Source: an uncultured Lachnospiraceae bacterium | GTDB taxonomy: Bacteria; Bacillota; Clostridia; Lachnospirales; Lachnospiraceae | NCBI GenBank assembly: GCA_902786365.1 | Contig: CADACD010000004.1 | Coordinates: forward strand, 41,541 to 105,540 | Direction: 5' to 3' | DNA length: 64,000 nucleotides | Part shown: positions 62,193-64,000 of the stretch, piece by piece | How the letters are laid out: every line of letters begins with the position of its first letter | Position numbering within the stretch: position 1 is the first letter of the stretch | Program-made: the position numbers and the translations under genes | Notes under the pieces: model-generated | Seen by the model: only the letters and a program-made list of their open reading frames with translations | Database searches by the model: none | Told to the model about the DNA's origin: nothing

Positions 62193-63725
62193 TTAATCCT
62201 TCCCAAATATGATACCATATATATACTCCATATCTATATTTCCCCTCACGATTTCTGCCAGTTTTTCATATTGCTGTTCTTTATATTCTTCCCGTGAAAC
62301 AGATTTGCCATCAAATTCACACCCCTTTTTCTCATACAATTTTCTGACAATTGTCTCTGAAATTTTTTCATTGTCAAATATGCCATGTACATAGCTTCCA
62401 TATACATTACCGACATTACATCCATCTATCCCAGCAACTATTCCTGTGTCTCTCACTCCATACTGACTATTTGACAAAACCTCACAAATCTCTATCATCT
62501 CTTCTTTTTCGGATATGCTTCTCCCCATATGTATCTCGTATCCGTCAATTTCTTTTCCTGCAAGTTCTAAAAAGATTCCTTCTACCTTTTTAAATTGTCC
62601 CCTGACTTTTGCCTGTCTTTTTTCCTCTTCAAAAACGGTTCTTATTGGAAGTAACTCCATTCCTCTTATTTTTTGCACACTGTCTCCCTCAAGATGTTGG
62701 TTATCCTCTATCGTCATTCCAAGTATCTGGTATCCGCCACATATACCAAAAACAGGTATATTTCTTGACACACATTGTTTGACTGCCGCTTCTAAACCGC
62801 TTTCTCGCATCCATATACAGTCGGCAATTGTATTTTTGGTTCCCGGAATGATAATCATATCCGGGGTTTTCAACTTCGACACATCACTTACATATCTCAC
62901 TGATACCCCCGTATATTGACGAAACACATCAAAATCTGTGTAATTTGATATCTTTGGAAGTCGAATGACTGCAATATCTATCATTTCTGTTTCATCATTT
63001 TCAAGTTTTGATGACAGACTGTCCTCATCTTCAATATCCACATTCATATAAGGAACGACTCCTACAACCTTTTTGCCGCTTTTTTCTTCAAGAATCTGTA
63101 CTCCGTCATCAAACAGCTTTCTGTCGCCTCTGAATTTATTCACCACCAGCCCTTTGATACGTTCTCTCTCATCTTCTTCCAATAGTTTTACAGTTCCTAT
63201 CAGTTGGGCAAATATTCCGCCTCTGTCTATATCTCCTATTAAAATCACAGGTGCGTCAACCATTTTCGCAAGTCCCATATTGACAATATCATCCTGCTTT
63301 AAATTTAATTCAGCCGGACTTCCTGCACCCTCTATGACAATGATATCATATTCTTTGTCAAGTTTTTCATAAGCACTTAGTACCACAGGAATCAACTCTT
63401 TTTTATGCTGGAAATACTCTGTTGCTTTCATATTTCCCATAACTTTTCCATTCACTATAACTTGCGAACCAACATCAGTTGTCGGCTTTAAAAGTATGGG
63501 ATTCATTGCTGCCTCCGGCACTACTCCTGCCGCCTCTGCCTGCATTACCTGTGCTCTTCCCATCTCAAGTCCACAGTCTGTGACATATGAATTAAGCGCC
63601 ATATTCTGCGATTTGAACGGTGCCACTTTATAACCATCCTGTTTTAGTATTCTGCATAACGCTGCAGCAAAAATGCTTTTCCCCGCATTTGACATTGTTC
63701 CCTGTATCATTATGGATTTTGCCAT
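62193..63725 (-). CDS. cobQ: Cobyric acid synthase
   Basis: About 510 residues. The N-terminal domain has SIMIQGTMSNAGKS (P-loop) and RAQVMQAEAAGVVPEAAMNPILLKP, and the C-terminal glutamine amidotransferase domain has IIPGTKNTIADCIWMR, FGICGGYQILG (catalytic Cys) and GSYVHGIFDN with His. It amidates cobyrinic acid side chains b, d, e and g in adenosylcobalamin synthesis. ATG 63725 is chosen, with AGAGG six bases upstream; an ATG two codons earlier touches that site. It is expressed behind a structured leader RNA. Confidence 0.95.
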   Translation of the reverse strand: MAKSIMIQGTMSNAGKSIFAAALCRILKQDGYKVAPFKSQNMALNSYVTDCGLEMGRAQVMQAEAAGVVPEAAMNPILLKPTTDVGSQVIVNGKVMGNMKATEYFQHKKELIPVVLSAYEKLDKEYDIIVIEGAGSPAELNLKQDDIVNMGLAKMVDAPVILIGDIDRGGIFAQLIGTVKLLEEDERERIKGLVVNKFRGDRKLFDDGVQILEEKSGKKVVGVVPYMNVDIEDEDSLSSKLENDETEMIDIAVIRLPKISNYTDFDVFRQYTGVSVRYVSDVSKLKTPDMIIIPGTKNTIADCIWMRESGLEAAVKQCVSRNIPVFGICGGYQILGMTIEDNQHLEGDSVQKIRGMELLPIRTVFEEEKRQAKVRGQFKKVEGIFLELAGKEIDGYEIHMGRSISEKEEMIEICEVLSNSQYGVRDTGIVAGIDGCNVGNVYGSYVHGIFDNEKISETIVRKLYEKKGCEFDGKSVSREEYKEQQYEKLAEIVRGNIDMEYIYGIIFGKD

Positions 63726-63741
63726 GTTCATCCTCTTTTCC

Positions 63742-63844
63742 GGTTACTGCCCGGAGCTGACTTTACCCACATTCACACCTGACTGCTATGCAGTTTTTCC
63801 CGTACTACGTGCTAAGTATGTCCATATAGCTCCGAACAATAACC
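63742..63844 (-). ncRNA. Structured leader RNA ahead of cobQ, possibly raiA-like
   Basis: On the minus strand a 17-base arm at 63828-63844 (GGUUAUUGUUCGGAGCU) pairs completely, counting G-U pairs, with AGCUCCGGGCAGUAACC at 63742-63758. The 69 bases enclosed contain ACUGC-AUA-GCAGU and the motifs GUACGGGAAAAAC and GGUGUGAAUGUGGGUAAAGU. It lacks the cobalamin core and B12 box. From memory these motifs resemble the raiA noncoding RNA class; not checked. It ends about ten bases before the cobQ RBS. Confidence 0.55.
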
Positions 63845-63918
63845 TTTTTACATCAATTTATTACTGTGTCTTATTGTATTTTCCTTTCTCTTATATTTTT
63901 TACTCAAACTTCGCACTT

Positions 63919-63939
63919 AAAAAAGTGCCTATGCACTTT
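63919..63939 (-). terminator. Terminator upstream of the cobQ leader
   Basis: On the minus strand AAGTGC, ATAG, GCACTT is followed by TTTTAAG. It would stop transcription from genes beyond the window before the cobQ leader. The plus strand of 63940-64000 shows nothing recognisable. Confidence 0.7.
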
Positions 63940-64000
63940 GAAAATTCAATAATAACTGGCATAAAAATAGCATGAACTACTCTGATTTGGTATAATTGAG

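Noticed and set aside
63726-63850. Second cobalamin riboswitch ahead of cobQ
   Set aside because: AAAGTCAGCTCCGGGCAG recalls the B12 box, but the ACCTGCC part and the AAATCC/CACTGT core are missing.

Overview
The window reads as a low-GC Firmicute chromosome of the Clostridia, most likely a spore-forming, butyrate-producing Lachnospiraceae member of the Coprococcus/Butyrivibrio type. The pointers are the rpmG-secE-nusG-rplK order, a SpoIIID gene, a phosphotransbutyrylase/butyrate kinase pair, many LytR/VanW/amidase envelope genes, and Firmicute promoters and terminators. This placement is inferred from gene content. Most genes lie on the minus strand; plus-strand islands occupy about 17.6-22.1 kb and 26.3-30.9 kb. 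No tRNA, rRNA, CRISPR array, transposase or phage gene was seen.

Layout. 0-1.3 kb: transcription/translation/secretion operon behind a near-consensus extended -10 promoter. 1.4-8.1 kb: aminotransferase, FAD-linked dehydrogenase, methionine-type ABC importer metNIQ and cysK. 8.3-17.2 kb: Nudix hydrolase, SPFH membrane protein, spoIIID behind a sigma-E-like promoter, ilvE, ptb-buk and a membrane-anchored amidase. 17.6-22.1 kb: two-component system with a third membrane protein, then an LCP cell-wall ligase. 22.2-31.5 kb: RNA methyltransferase, YhaM-like exonuclease, a degenerate HtrA-like PDZ protein, mutS2 with a second two-component system, and trmL. 31.6-45.6 kb: aminotransferase/Lrp pair, AIR-synthase-like protein, VanW protein, LtaS-type operon, leuS, O-antigen-ligase-like protein and aroA.

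45.7-50.8 kb holds two M14/aspartoacylase-like paralogs, one without its zinc histidines, next to a transglutaminase-like protein, an alpha-E protein and a circularly permuted ATP-grasp enzyme. This looks like a peptide-modifying or peptide-ligating module of unknown product. 51.1-55.7 kb: NudC-like Nudix protein, a SHOCT protein, a metallophosphoesterase and endonuclease IV.

55.8-62.2 kb is the most striking region. A cobalamin riboswitch with its own promoter and terminator precedes a lipoprotein CbiK-type chelatase, a two-repeat NEAT-like lipoprotein and a BtuF-BtuC-BtuD-type importer. Together they suggest extracytoplasmic capture, possible metal handling, and import of a corrinoid or other tetrapyrrole. 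The window closes with cobQ, whose leader folds into a distinct RNA closed by a 17-bp stem that does not match the cobalamin riboswitch.

Several starts were moved downstream of the longest open frame because a Shine-Dalgarno sequence favours the internal codon; these cases are stated in the entries.
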